Below are positions 43,457 through 52,373 of a stretch of DNA of 64,000 nt, in pieces. This DNA is from Fimadaptatus sp050946055 (GTDB lineage Bacteria; Bacillota; Clostridia; Christensenellales; Aristaeellaceae). Every line of letters begins with the position of its first letter. Position 1 is the stretch's first letter. The position numbers were made by a program, and so were the translations under genes. The stretch lies in assembly GCA_050946055.1 (NCBI GenBank), contig JBMNUB010000001.1, positions 1 through 64,000 on the forward strand. The letters run 5' to 3'. The notes below the pieces were generated by a model. That model saw nothing but the letters and a program-made list of their open reading frames with translations. It searched no databases and was not told the DNA's origin.

Positions 43457-44815
43457 GTGCAAGGCATAGAGGCTATGGCGTATCCGCTTCCCGAGGACAT
43501 ACTGGTGCGCAAGTGCGCGGGCGATCTGAAGGGCGCGCTGGCGCTGATAGACATGTATCTGCGCGAGGAGCGCGCGCCGCTGCTGCGCGAGCGGCTGGAG
43601 CTGGAAAAGCAGAGAATAGCGCGCCTGCCCGGCGATTATCCGCTTGACGGAGACGCGGCGCTGAGCATGGCGCAGTCGGCCATACCCGGCCTGACGGGCG
43701 ATGAGTTTAACGCGCTGGAGCTGAGCGGCGATATACAGTACATATATATCGAGGGGCGGAAGCGGTATTTCAAGCGCTTTTTGCCCTCGCTGTTCAAGCT
43801 GAGGCCGGACGTGGCTGCGCGCGCGGGCAGGCCGGAGGATCCTGCAAGGCCGCTGCTGGACGATGCCATCGCGGAGCTAAAGCGCAAGGGCGAGCTTGCG
43901 TACAGACTGAGAATGCGCGCCTCGCTGCGCATAACCGACGCGGCATTCAAGCACGGCTGCTATCGCGTGCATATGCCGCTGCCCGCGCGCTCTGCACAGC
44001 AGTCGGAACTGCTCCTGATAGACCATTCGGCGGGGCTGCGCGATGTGCGTGGCGAGGATGCGCCCGCGCGCACGGCGTTCTTTGAGCGCGACATGAGCGC
44101 AAACGAGGAGTTCTTCGTGGAATACGAGTATGTGAACCGCGTGCGGCTGTTCGACGCCAGCCAACCCGCGCGCGTGCTGTATCCCGATGCGCCCGCACCC
44201 TGCGCGGATGACCTTGCCGAGCAGCCCGGCCACATAGTGTTCTCGCCCTACCTGCGCGCGCTGGCGGACAGCATATGCCAGGGCAAGCCCGACGCGCTGA
44301 GCCGCGCCCGCGCCATATACGACTATGTGACTATGCATGTGCGCTATTCGTTCATGCGCGAATACTTCCTGCTGCCGCCCATAGCCGAGTATGTGGCGCT
44401 GGGACTCAAGGGCGATTGCGGCGTGCAGGCGCTTTTGTTCATAACGCTGTGCCGCATAGCGGGCATACCCGCGCGCTGGCAGTCGGGACTCAGCGCCACG
44501 CTGACCGAGGCTGGCTGTCATGACTGGGCGCAGTTCTATGTGGAGGGCTGGGGCTGGCTGTTTGCCGACTGTTCGTTCGGCGGCGGCGCGCGGCGCGCGG
44601 GCAGCATGGAGCGCTGGGATTTCTACTTCGGCAACCTCGACCCGTTCCGCATGGTGGCCAACTCGCGCTTCCAGCAGCAGCTTGAGCCGCGCAAGGAGTT
44701 TGCGCGCATAGATCCCTACGACAACCAGACAGGCGAGTGCGAGAGCGCCGGGCGCGCGCTGATGGGCGCGGAGCTGGACACCGAGTGCCGCGTGATATCG
44801 GCGCAGAAGCTGTAA
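43457..44815 (+). CDS. transglutaminase-like (cysteine protease fold) protein
   Basis: 452 residues. The C-terminal half is a transglutaminase core: ARAIYDYVTMHVRYSFMREY, the catalytic Cys in LKGDCGVQALLFITLCRIAG, His in EAGCHDWAQFYVEGWGW, Asp in WLFADCSFGG. The N-terminal ~200 residues are helical and not recognised, followed by a beta-rich linker (MPLPARSAQQSELLLIDHS). No signal peptide or membrane helix, so a cytosolic peptidase or amidase role is likely. The start is GTG 43457; ATG 43475 is an alternative. A single gene, preceded by a MITE. Confidence 0.82.
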   Translation: MQGIEAMAYPLPEDILVRKCAGDLKGALALIDMYLREERAPLLRERLELEKQRIARLPGDYPLDGDAALSMAQSAIPGLTGDEFNALELSGDIQYIYIEGRKRYFKRFLPSLFKLRPDVAARAGRPEDPARPLLDDAIAELKRKGELAYRLRMRASLRITDAAFKHGCYRVHMPLPARSAQQSELLLIDHSAGLRDVRGEDAPARTAFFERDMSANEEFFVEYEYVNRVRLFDASQPARVLYPDAPAPCADDLAEQPGHIVFSPYLRALADSICQGKPDALSRARAIYDYVTMHVRYSFMREYFLLPPIAEYVALGLKGDCGVQALLFITLCRIAGIPARWQSGLSATLTEAGCHDWAQFYVEGWGWLFADCSFGGGARRAGSMERWDFYFGNLDPFRMVANSRFQQQLEPRKEFARIDPYDNQTGECESAGRALMGAELDTECRVISAQKL

Positions 44816-45129
44816 ATGGCGGCGCATGGCCGTGAGTATGAACGGTGCGGATAGGAGAGCAGGCGCGTATGAGCGTGCGGCGGTGCATGCAAACGCGGTT
44901 GAGTGTTACCGCAAACATGCATGGGTAATCTCAGATAAGCATGTGACTGCGCAAAGCACGGGGACTTCTTCGTGCAAGCATGAACAGCCGCAGATAAGCA
45001 CGCACCTACGCAACGCGCGGCAGCGGACTATGGCTGCGGGCGCGGCATGTGCTGTGGCCGCGCGGCTCGCCATACGCATACAATGGGCATTGCGGATTTA
45101 TCTCGATACATGGGAGGATTGATGTATAT
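44816..45129. other. gene-free stretch before GH127
   Basis: No gene, repeat or clear terminator seen. A TACAAT at about 45081 may be the -10 of the GH127 promoter, with no good -35. Confidence 0.4.
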
Positions 45130-47046
45130 ATGAAGCACTATTCGATACCCGATGTGCGCGACGTGCGCATATCGGGCGGACTGCTGGGTGAAGTGGCCGA
45201 CAAGATGATGAGCAGCGTGATACCCTATCAGTGGGAGCTGCTCAACGATCGCGTGGCCGATGCAGAGCCCAGCCACTGCATAAAGAACTTCAAGATAGCT
45301 GCGGGCGAGGCCGAGGGCGAGTATGCGGGCTTCGTGTTTCAGGATTCCGACCTGGCCAAGTGGCTGGAGGCGGCGGCGTACTCGCTGATGATACGCCCGG
45401 ATGCGCAGCTGGAGCGCATATGCGACGATACGATAGCGCTGATAGGCCGCGCGCAGCAGCCCGACGGCTATCTGAATACGTATTATACCATAAAAGAGCC
45501 GGGCAAGCGCTGGACCAATCTGCGCGACAATCATGAGCTGTACTGCGCCGGTCACATGATGGAGGCCGCCTGCGCCTACTACGAGGCCACAGGCAAGCGC
45601 GAACTGCTGGATATAATGACGCGCATGGCGCATCACATAGACAGCGTGATAGGCCCGGAGGAGGGCAAGCTGCACGGCTATCCGGGTCATGAGGAGATAG
45701 AGCTGGCGCTGGTGCGCATGTATCACGCCACCGGCGACGAAGTCATGCTAAAGCTGGCGCGCTACTTCATAGACCAGCGCGGCCAGAAGCCATACTTCTT
45801 CGTAGACGAGGCCATGAAGCGCGGCGAGCCCAACTACTTCGACCGCAACAACGTCGATCTCACCTACTGGCAGAGCCATCTGCCGGTGCGCGAGCAGACT
45901 GCGCCCGAGGGTCACGCCGTGCGCGCCATGTATCTGGCGACCGGCATGGCGGACGTGGCGCGCGAGACCGGCGATGAGCAGCTGCTCGCCGCCTGCCGCA
46001 GGCTGTTTGACAGCACCGTCACGCGCCGCATGTACGTGACCGGCGGCGTGGGCTCATCGCATGTGGGCGAGGCCTTCACCTATGACTATGACCTGCCCAA
46101 CGACACAGTGTATGCCGAGACCTGCGCGTCGATAGCGCTGTGCTTCTTCGCCCGTGCCATGATGCAGCTGGAGCCTGACGGCAAGTACGCCGATGCCATG
46201 GAGCGCGCGCTGTACAACACATGTCTGGCCGGCATGTCGCTGGATGGCCAGCGGTTCTTCTATGTGAACCCGCTGGAGGTCTGCCCCGAAGCCAGCCATA
46301 AGGATGCGCGCAAGCATCATGTGCTGCCGGTGCGCCCCAAGTGGTTCGGCTGCGCATGCTGCCCGCCCAACCTTGCCCGCCTTACGACTTCGCTGGCCAA
46401 GTATGCCTACACCATGGGCGAGGGCGAGATATACGTGAATCTGTACGTGCAGAACAGCGCCGAGCTGGAGCTGGGCGGCAAGCGCGTATCCATGGAATGC
46501 GCGACCGACTATCCTGCGTCGGGCGAGATAGCGCTGCATCCGGGCGCGGGCGAGTATGCGCTGTGCCTGCGCATACCCGCGTGGGCGCGCGAGTTCACGC
46601 TCACGCTCAACGGAGAGCGGCTGGACATAGCGCCCGAGCGCGGCTATGTGCGCATAGTGCGCGCGTTCTCAGCGGGCGACGAGATACGCCTGAGCCTGCC
46701 CATGCCCGCGCGCCGGGTATATGCCAGCGCGCGCGTGCGCGAGGACGTAGGCAAGGTCGCCGTAATGCGCGGCCCGGTGGTCTATTGCCTTGAGCAGCCC
46801 GACAACGGCGAGCTGCTTCAGGCGCTGTGCCTGCCGCGCGATGCCGTGCTTAATGAGACGGCGCGCCTCGACAAGCTGGGCGGCATAGTCGAGATAAGCG
46901 CCCACGGCAAGCGCATAGCCTGCTCCGACGAGCTGTACAGCGACTGCGCGCCCGCAATGGAGGACGCGGAACTGACCTTCATACCGTATTACACCTGGGC
47001 AAATCGCGGCGAGAACGAGATGTCGGTATACGTGCGCGAGATATGA
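45130..47046 (+). CDS. beta-L-arabinofuranosidase-like, glycoside hydrolase family 127 (DUF1680)
   Basis: 638 residues, an (alpha/alpha)6 barrel followed by beta-sandwiches. Zinc-binding residues of the family are visible: Glu and Cys in YAETCASIALCFFARAMM (~335-350) and two Cys in FGCACCPPNLARL (~410). NHELYCAGHMMEAACAYYEA and LTYWQSHLPVREQ are also conserved. GH127 enzymes release L-arabinofuranose from plant arabinans or hydroxyproline glycans. No signal peptide. The ATG at 45130 follows GGGAGGATTG; upstream in-frame codons back to 45049 lack a ribosome site. The only enzyme here aimed at plant rather than host glycans. Confidence 0.9.
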   Translation: MKHYSIPDVRDVRISGGLLGEVADKMMSSVIPYQWELLNDRVADAEPSHCIKNFKIAAGEAEGEYAGFVFQDSDLAKWLEAAAYSLMIRPDAQLERICDDTIALIGRAQQPDGYLNTYYTIKEPGKRWTNLRDNHELYCAGHMMEAACAYYEATGKRELLDIMTRMAHHIDSVIGPEEGKLHGYPGHEEIELALVRMYHATGDEVMLKLARYFIDQRGQKPYFFVDEAMKRGEPNYFDRNNVDLTYWQSHLPVREQTAPEGHAVRAMYLATGMADVARETGDEQLLAACRRLFDSTVTRRMYVTGGVGSSHVGEAFTYDYDLPNDTVYAETCASIALCFFARAMMQLEPDGKYADAMERALYNTCLAGMSLDGQRFFYVNPLEVCPEASHKDARKHHVLPVRPKWFGCACCPPNLARLTTSLAKYAYTMGEGEIYVNLYVQNSAELELGGKRVSMECATDYPASGEIALHPGAGEYALCLRIPAWAREFTLTLNGERLDIAPERGYVRIVRAFSAGDEIRLSLPMPARRVYASARVREDVGKVAVMRGPVVYCLEQPDNGELLQALCLPRDAVLNETARLDKLGGIVEISAHGKRIACSDELYSDCAPAMEDAELTFIPYYTWANRGENEMSVYVREI

Positions 47047-47100
47047 TGGTGCTGCGCGCAATATAAACCATGTTAGCGCGCAAAATGAGTATAAACACAA

Positions 47101-47146
47101 CGGGCGCTGAGGCAAAAGCTGTTCTGCCGCAGCGCCCGATTGTTTT
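47101..47146 (+). terminator. terminator of GH127
   Basis: CGGGCGCTG / CAGCGCCCG with an inner GGCA/TGCC pair, followed by ATTGTTTTATG. Confidence 0.8.
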
Positions 47147-47184
47147 ATGTCTTTTGTGTATGGGGAGGAAAGCCAAAGCCACGC

Positions 47185-47260
47185 CGAACCTATCCCAAAG
47201 GCGCCTCTGAAAGGGGAGCTGCCGCGTGAGCGACTGAATGGGTTCCCCGAATGCAATATG
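47185..47260. repeat. REP-like palindromic intergenic sequence
   Basis: CCTCTGAAAGGGGAGCTGCC and CGACTGAATGGGTTCC resemble short palindromic intergenic repeats common in gut Clostridia, where CTCTGAAAGGGGAGCTG is a frequent core. A single copy in the window, assigned from memory of that pattern. Confidence 0.45.
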
Positions 47261-47378
47261 GTGAGATGGGCAGGATTCCGCTTGCAAGCTGCGTCTTCAT
47301 GGCGGCAGAGCCGCTCACAGGCTAACTGCGCTGCCTCTCACCTCGCCGATTGCACCTTTGCTTCATAAGGCTCATTCT

Positions 47379-48011
47379 TTACTTGCCCTTGGTAATGGTC
47401 GCGCCGAACGTAAAGCCAACCGCCATGCCGCTGTCGCCATACTCATAATCTGCCGACATTATACCGGCAAGATCCTTGCCGTCCAGCTCGGCTATGGCGC
47501 TGGTGTCGCTCCAGAAGGCGCGGTCGTACTGCTCATCGTGCGCGCGCATGCGCTCGAATATACCTTGGTTATCATACATGACGTTTATCTCGTTTGCATC
47601 GCCATAGGCAGCGCTTATCGCGTCAAATGCGGCCTGCGCGCCGTCAACCAGCTTGAGATAGCCCGCCTCGTCCTCGGCGGTTGCGCGTATCTCTATCTGC
47701 GCCAGCTGGTACCTGTTGTCCGAGCCGACGCTCGAATACAGATATATCACATCGCACTCGCAGCCCAGCTCCTTCACGTACTCGCGGCGCTTTATCGTGG
47801 CATCCTTGTCCAGCCACACAAGCTCAGCCTTGCCGCCGTCTGTGAAGGTCATCATGTATTCGTCAATGGGGGTGAGCCAGTCGATCTCGCCAAACGACCA
47901 GTCGGTTACGTCAAAGCTGTCAACTATCGAGATACCGTCCTCGCTCGCCAGCGCCGTGCCGGCAAGCGCCATCGCTATGCACATGAGCAATGCAAGTATG
48001 CGCTTTTTCAT
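47379..48011 (-). CDS. secreted protein of unknown function
   Basis: Not recognised. 210 residues with a clear signal peptide (MKKRILALLMCIAMALAGTALASE). The mature part is acidic, rich in Asp and Tyr (DVTDWSFGEIDWLTPIDEYM; KAELVWLDKDATIKRREYV), then AQIEIRATAEDEAGYLKLVDG and a C-terminal glycine-rich strand (DSGMAVGFTFGATITKGK). Only one Cys pair (CECD). AAGGAGGGTAG precedes the ATG. It follows the AT-rich secreted-protein gene by 56 bases on the same strand and may share its transcript, although its base composition is that of the host. Confidence 0.75.
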   Translation of the reverse strand: MKKRILALLMCIAMALAGTALASEDGISIVDSFDVTDWSFGEIDWLTPIDEYMMTFTDGGKAELVWLDKDATIKRREYVKELGCECDVIYLYSSVGSDNRYQLAQIEIRATAEDEAGYLKLVDGAQAAFDAISAAYGDANEINVMYDNQGIFERMRAHDEQYDRAFWSDTSAIAELDGKDLAGIMSADYEYGDSGMAVGFTFGATITKGK

Positions 48012-48067
48012 ATCTACCCTCCTTATTGTTTGCTTTACAATTGATATATTACGTTACGGAAGCAGAT

Positions 48068-48886
48068 TTATTTGCGGAAGCACCAAGCAGAAAAATCAGC
48101 TCCACGGCTGTTCCCGTTTGCGTCTAAGTACTTAAAGTCAACGTATGCCCATCCGCCATGATTTATTGCATCACTACAATACACTATACCATCACTACTG
48201 GTCATGACGGTCGGTGTTGGCTTCCATGTAGACTTTTCAGGATTAGTAACTTCTTTTGTCCTTTCTTTGGAGAAGTTACTATTCTTAAGCGTTGGAGTTC
48301 CACTCGAAGGATTAGAATAGAGTTGTCCTGCTACGCATGAGTATATCTTAGCATACGTTATTTTAGAACTACTGGTCGAACTAGAACTTTTTGTCCATCT
48401 AAAGGAACTGTTGTATAACTGGTAAGCATGGAATGTATCCTTTATGGCCGAAGGGAATTGCTTGTAAGAACTTTTAAGTTCTATGGTCATATCGGATACG
48501 GGTAAACTTGCCATAGGTCGGATACCACCACTAGGAACGTAGGAAAAACTGTTCACTAGAGAACCGTCACCTGCCTCCACTAGGGGAATAATTGTAGTAA
48601 CGGTAATCAATCCATTGACATCTATGGAAACGTGTTCAAGAGCATATTGGTCGTATGAACCATAATTTGTAGCTTTCTCAACACCAGAGTTAACTACACC
48701 AGAAATGATTGGTACTAGCTTCAATTCGTCTGGTAAAAAACCGTTCTGTGCGGCTATATATCTTATGATTCTGTCGGTTCGGTTCGAGGATGCAAGGCCT
48801 TCATTGGTATTAGATGCACCAAATGCAACAGTGGGAATGAGCATGATTATGGATAGGAACAAACACATCAAACGTACACGCTTCAT
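48068..48886 (-). CDS. AT-rich secreted protein of unknown function
   Basis: Not recognised. 272 residues with a signal peptide (MKRVRLMCLFLSIIMLIPTVAFGAS). The mature protein has a long N-terminal part (IIRYIAAQNGFLPDELKLVP; VSIDVNGLITVTTIIPLVEA), a Ser-rich middle (KSSSSTSSSKITYAKIYSC) and a C-terminal IVYCSDAINHGGWAYVDF, ending in WCFRK. Base composition is roughly 40% G+C against ~60% around it, with codons such as AGA, TTA and ACT that neighbours avoid, indicating horizontal transfer. GGGGGTTGC precedes the ATG. A near-consensus promoter and a 13-codon ORF with a perfect ribosome site lie directly upstream. Confidence 0.75.
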   Translation of the reverse strand: MKRVRLMCLFLSIIMLIPTVAFGASNTNEGLASSNRTDRIIRYIAAQNGFLPDELKLVPIISGVVNSGVEKATNYGSYDQYALEHVSIDVNGLITVTTIIPLVEAGDGSLVNSFSYVPSGGIRPMASLPVSDMTIELKSSYKQFPSAIKDTFHAYQLYNSSFRWTKSSSSTSSSKITYAKIYSCVAGQLYSNPSSGTPTLKNSNFSKERTKEVTNPEKSTWKPTPTVMTSSDGIVYCSDAINHGGWAYVDFKYLDANGNSRGADFSAWCFRK

Positions 48887-48909
48887 AATTGCAACCCCCT
48901 ATTCAAATA

Positions 48910-48951
48910 TTAAGCTGATGATATGGAATTAAATGACAGACTGATGCCCAT
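48910..48951 (-). CDS. 13-residue leader or signalling peptide ORF
   Basis: MGISLSFNSISSA followed by TAA. The ribosome site AAAGGAGGTGATTACA (48952-48967) is the best in the window and ends directly at the ATG with ideal spacing; it matches nearly all of the anti-Shine-Dalgarno. The stop is 23 bases before the next start codon. It could be a translated leader that controls the secreted protein, a coupled initiation device, or a small exported peptide; it has no clear membrane helix. Confidence 0.55.
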   Translation of the reverse strand: MGISLSFNSISSA

Positions 48952-48995
48952 TGTAATCACCTCCTTTAAATAATGTGATTCATTTGCCTAGCTAT

Positions 48996-49024
48996 ATATT
49001 AGCATAAAATGCCAGAAATGTCAA
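48996..49024 (-). promoter_or_regulatory. near-consensus promoter of the AT-rich gene
   Basis: On the minus strand TTGACA (49019-49024), 17 bases, TAATAT (48996-49001), preceded by TGC (extended -10). This is one of the strongest promoters in the window. Confidence 0.88.
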
Positions 49025-49080
49025 TGGAAAAAAAGTGATGAGTTAATTGAGCGTGGAGCTGAGAGACATGAAAATCCGTC

Positions 49081-49109
49081 TTGCATTATGTGCGGTTTGG
49101 GTTTATACT
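49081..49109 (+). promoter_or_regulatory. promoter of the epimerase/oxidoreductase operon
   Basis: TTGCAT (49081-49086), 17 bases, TATACT (49104-49109), 68 bases before the start codon. Confidence 0.75.
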
Positions 49110-49177
49110 ATATTCAGTGAAATATGGTCACTAGTTGCTGATAAAGTTCTTCATTTGATGCAAAGGAGATGCTTAAA

Positions 49178-49948
49178 ATGATAACCATAGGCGCACAGAC
49201 CTACACGCTCCGCACATTTATGCAGAACGAGCGCGACATTCGCCGCTCGCTCAAGAAGGTGGCCGAGATAGGTTACAAGACCGTGCAGATATCGGGTATA
49301 GGCCCCATAGACCCGCACATGCTGCGCGATATATGCGATGAAAACGGACTCAAGATAGTCCTGACCCATAATCCCGAAAACCGCATACTGAACGACACCG
49401 ACGCCCTTATAAAGGAACACGACATACTGGGCTGCGACTACATAGGCATAGGCGGCATGCCCGAGCGCTATCGCTCCAGCGCGCCCGAGTGGGTGGAGAA
49501 CTTCGCCGTTGACTTCGAGGTGGCCGCCAAGAAGATGCGCGACGCGGGCAAGCTGCTTATGTACCACAACCATGACTTCGAGTTCGAGACCATGCCCGAT
49601 GGCCGCAAGTTCATCGACGTGCTGATGGACGGCCTTGCGCCCGACCTGATGGGCTTCACGCTGGATACCTTCTGGCTGCAGGCGGCGGGCTGCGATGTGG
49701 TGCAGTGGCTGGAGCGCCTGAAGGATCGCATACCCTGCGTGCATCTCAAGGACATGACGGTGGCAGGCCGCGAGCGCCGCATGGCTCCCGTGGGCGAGGG
49801 CAATATGAACTTCAAGGGCATAATGGACAAGCTCACAGAGCTTGGCGTGACCAAGTATGCCTTGGTCGAGCAGGATACCTGCTATGAGTCGCCGTTTACC
49901 TGCCTCAAGAAGAGCTACGACTACCTCAGCTCTCTGGGATATAAGTAA
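49178..49948 (+). CDS. sugar phosphate isomerase/epimerase (xylose isomerase-like TIM barrel)
   Basis: 256-residue AP-endonuclease-2-like TIM barrel. ITIGAQTYTLRTFMQNERDI opens it; metal ligands are expected in LLMYHNHDFEFETMPDGR (His), LMGFTLDTFWLQAAG (Asp) and CVHLKDMTVAGRE (His), then YALVEQDTCYESPF (Glu). These proteins isomerise or dehydrate sugars and inositols and often pair with Gfo/Idh oxidoreductases, as here. ATG 49178 is nine bases after AAAGGAG; the ATG at 49169 abuts that site and is less likely. Confidence 0.88.
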   Translation: MITIGAQTYTLRTFMQNERDIRRSLKKVAEIGYKTVQISGIGPIDPHMLRDICDENGLKIVLTHNPENRILNDTDALIKEHDILGCDYIGIGGMPERYRSSAPEWVENFAVDFEVAAKKMRDAGKLLMYHNHDFEFETMPDGRKFIDVLMDGLAPDLMGFTLDTFWLQAAGCDVVQWLERLKDRIPCVHLKDMTVAGRERRMAPVGEGNMNFKGIMDKLTELGVTKYALVEQDTCYESPFTCLKKSYDYLSSLGYK

Positions 49949-50023
49949 TACGGCTTGCCAAAAGATAGAGTAAGTACAAGCACATGCGCGCTTCCAGCGC
50001 ATCTCGATATGGAGGGGTTTGAA

Positions 50024-51169
50024 ATGGATAAGGTAAGACTGGGTATAATCGGCTACGGCAACATGGGTACCGGCCACACCAAGAACATACTGGACGGCAA
50101 GTGCCCCGAGATAGAGCTGACCGCTATCGCCGACCGCAAGGAAGAGCGCCGCGAGGCCGCCGCTAAGGATGTGCCGGGCGCCAAGATATTCACCGAGGGT
50201 GAGGAGCTCATAAAGAGCGACGCCTGCGACGCGATACTGATCGCCGTGCCGCACTATCAGCATCCGGGTCTGGCCATGATGGGCTTTGAAAACGGCAAGC
50301 ACGTCATGTGCGAGAAGCCTGCCGGCGTTTACACGCTGGAGGTTCGCAAGATGAACGAGGCGGCCGCCAAGTCCGACCGCACCTTCGCCATGATGTTCAA
50401 CCAGCGCACCAACTGCGTATACCGCAAGATGCACGAGATGGTTCACGGCGGCGAGCTGGGCGAGATAAAGCGCGTCAACTGGATAATCACCGACTGGTAC
50501 CGCACTCAGTCCTACTACGATTCGGGCGCGTGGCGCGCGACCTGGGGCGGAGAAGGCGGCGGCGTGCTACTCAACCAGTGCCCGCACAACCTCGACCTGC
50601 TCCAGTGGATATGCGGCATGCCTTCCCGCGTGCAGGCCTTCTGCCATGAGGGCAAGTGGCACGACATAGAGGTCGAGGACGATGTGACCGCGTACCTCGA
50701 GTACCCCAACGGCGCGACCGGCGTGTTCATAACCACCACCGGCGACGCTCCCGGCACCAACCGCTTTGAAGTGACCGGCACGCTGGGCAAGCTGGTGTGC
50801 GAGAACAACAAGCTCACCTTCCACAAGCTGAGCTGCGACCTAGCCGAGTACACCAAGACTGAGCCGCAGGGCTTCAAGAAGCCCGACTGCGAGGTCATCG
50901 AGGTCGAGACTGACGGCATCAATCTGCAGCATGTGGCAGTGCTGAACGCCTTTGCGGCGCACATACTGCGCGGCGAGAAGCTGGTGGCCGAGGGCTACGA
51001 GGGCATAAACGGCCTGACGCTGTCCAACGCCATGCATCTGTCCAGCTGGCTGGGTCATGCTGTGGACGTTCCCTTCGACGAGCAGCTGTTCCTGGACGAG
51101 CTGAACAAGCGCCGCGCCACCTCCCGCCTCAAGACCACCGACGGCGGCAGGGTAGAGGCTCAGAACTAA
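50024..51169 (+). CDS. Gfo/Idh/MocA-family oxidoreductase (operon with epimerase)
   Basis: 381 residues. VRLGIIGYGNMGTGHTKNIL (Rossmann), VMCEKPAGVYTLEVRKMNEA (catalytic Lys), RATWGGEGGGVLLNQCPHNLDLLQ (catalytic region; His-Asn replaces the more common Gly-His at the end), then the C-terminal sheet VTAYLEYPNGATGVFITTTG. It starts MDKVRLGIIG, much like the 38675-39766 enzyme, but is longer at the C-terminus. TGGAGGGGTTTGAA precedes the ATG. With the epimerase it probably forms an oxidation-epimerisation route for a sugar such as a ketosugar or inositol. Confidence 0.9.
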   Translation: MDKVRLGIIGYGNMGTGHTKNILDGKCPEIELTAIADRKEERREAAAKDVPGAKIFTEGEELIKSDACDAILIAVPHYQHPGLAMMGFENGKHVMCEKPAGVYTLEVRKMNEAAAKSDRTFAMMFNQRTNCVYRKMHEMVHGGELGEIKRVNWIITDWYRTQSYYDSGAWRATWGGEGGGVLLNQCPHNLDLLQWICGMPSRVQAFCHEGKWHDIEVEDDVTAYLEYPNGATGVFITTTGDAPGTNRFEVTGTLGKLVCENNKLTFHKLSCDLAEYTKTEPQGFKKPDCEVIEVETDGINLQHVAVLNAFAAHILRGEKLVAEGYEGINGLTLSNAMHLSSWLGHAVDVPFDEQLFLDELNKRRATSRLKTTDGGRVEAQN

Positions 51170-51221
51170 TAATGTCATAGCATGAGCAATGCGCTTAGAG
51201 CGCTTGGGTCATGCATGAAGC

Positions 51222-51263
51222 GACCGCTTCCGGCATCTGTTTGATGTGGGAAGCGGTCTTTTT
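51222..51263 (+). terminator. terminator of the epimerase/oxidoreductase operon
   Basis: GACCGCTTCC / GGAAGCGGTC stem followed by TTTTTAT. Confidence 0.92.
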
Positions 51264-51321
51264 ATATGCTATGCGAATCGCGCATGCGTGCGGCTGATTG
51301 TGCGCCGGGCATGATGGGATT

Positions 51322-51712
51322 GTGCGCTAAAGCGTCTCAGCCTGCGTGCGCAACTCGCTGCTAGCGCAGAGGGCGGCGTGCGCTAAAGCGTCTCAGCCTG
51401 CGTGCGCAACTCGCTGCTAGCGCAGAGGGTGTGCGCTAAAGAGTCTCAGCCTACGTGCGCAACTCGCTGCTAGCGCAGAGGGTGTGTGCGAAAGCGTCTC
51501 AGCCTACGTGCGCAACTCGCTGCTAGCGCAGAGGGCGTACGCTAAAGCGTCTCAGCCTGCGTGCGCAACTCGCTGCTAGCGCAGAGGGTGTACGCTAAAG
51601 CGTCTCAGCCTGCGTGCGCAACTCGCTGCTAGCGCAGAGGGCGTACGCTAAAGCGTCTCAGCCTGCGTGCGCAACTCGCTGCTAGCGCAGAGGGCGGCGT
51701 GCGCTAAAGCCG
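51322..51712. repeat. 53-bp tandem repeat, seven units plus a partial
   Basis: The motif AAAGCGTCTCAGCCTGCG recurs with period 53 (56 in two units) from 51327 to 51706. Each unit carries TGCGCTA at one side and TAGCGCA at the other, so every unit can fold into a hairpin with a ~40-base loop. Units differ by only a few bases. It lies between the operon terminator and the convergent ABC-2 exporter genes. Confidence 0.93.
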
Positions 51713-51758
51713 ATAACTGCGCTGCTTGCCCGCGCTGTGAGAAGCACATGCTCGCCTC

Positions 51759-52373
51759 TCAGCTCCTCGCGTGCGCCGATATCAGCCACGAGGCGGTGTA
51801 GGCCGCAATGCCCAGCCCTGCCAATATCATGAACAGCAGATTAATGTTAGCCAGTATGTCTGCGAACTGCTTCATCACCCATACCGCTGCCGCTATCAGC
51901 AGGGAGGCCGCTATGTAGGCCAGCACCATGCCCATTATGGAGCGCTCCATGGGCAGGCGGCGCATAATCGGTATGCTTATGCTGCCCGGCAGCAGCGACA
52001 TGTATATGGCTATGCACATATAGAACTGCATGTCGTCAAACGAGAATGAATGCTTGACATAGGCCGCCATGCTGCCCACCAGCGCGCCCACCGCCAGCCC
52101 CACCGCGCCCATAAGCGCGTACAGCAGATACTTGCACGACACGCGCGCCGGCTGGCTGAGAGGCATGGTCATCTCGTACTTGTCCCAGAGCGACTGGGTA
52201 TCGCTCTGTATTGTCATAAGCGTCATGGCGCTCAGCGACGTGGCCGCTACCACTATGCACACCCACGGCGACAGCATGAACGAAAACGATATGCCCAGAA
52301 ACACCACCATTATCAGCTGGAGCAGCAGTCCTGAGCGTATCACATAGTAGTCCTTGAGCAGCAAGCCCTTCAC
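51759..52373 (-). CDS. ABC-2 type transporter permease
   Basis: 204-residue membrane protein with six hydrophobic segments (LLLQLIMVVFLGISFSFML; WVCIVVAATSLSAMTLM; YLLYALMGAVGLAVGALVG; AYIAASLLIAAAVWVMKQF; LLFMILAGLGIAAYTASWLI). It is the membrane part of a small exporter of the kind encoded next to YtrA-type GntR repressors. Overlaps the ATPase gene by four bases (ATGA). Substrate unknown; antimicrobial-peptide resistance and cell-envelope stress are typical roles of the family. Confidence 0.85.
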   Translation of the reverse strand: MKGLLLKDYYVIRSGLLLQLIMVVFLGISFSFMLSPWVCIVVAATSLSAMTLMTIQSDTQSLWDKYEMTMPLSQPARVSCKYLLYALMGAVGLAVGALVGSMAAYVKHSFSFDDMQFYMCIAIYMSLLPGSISIPIMRRLPMERSIMGMVLAYIAASLLIAAAVWVMKQFADILANINLLFMILAGLGIAAYTASWLISAHARS

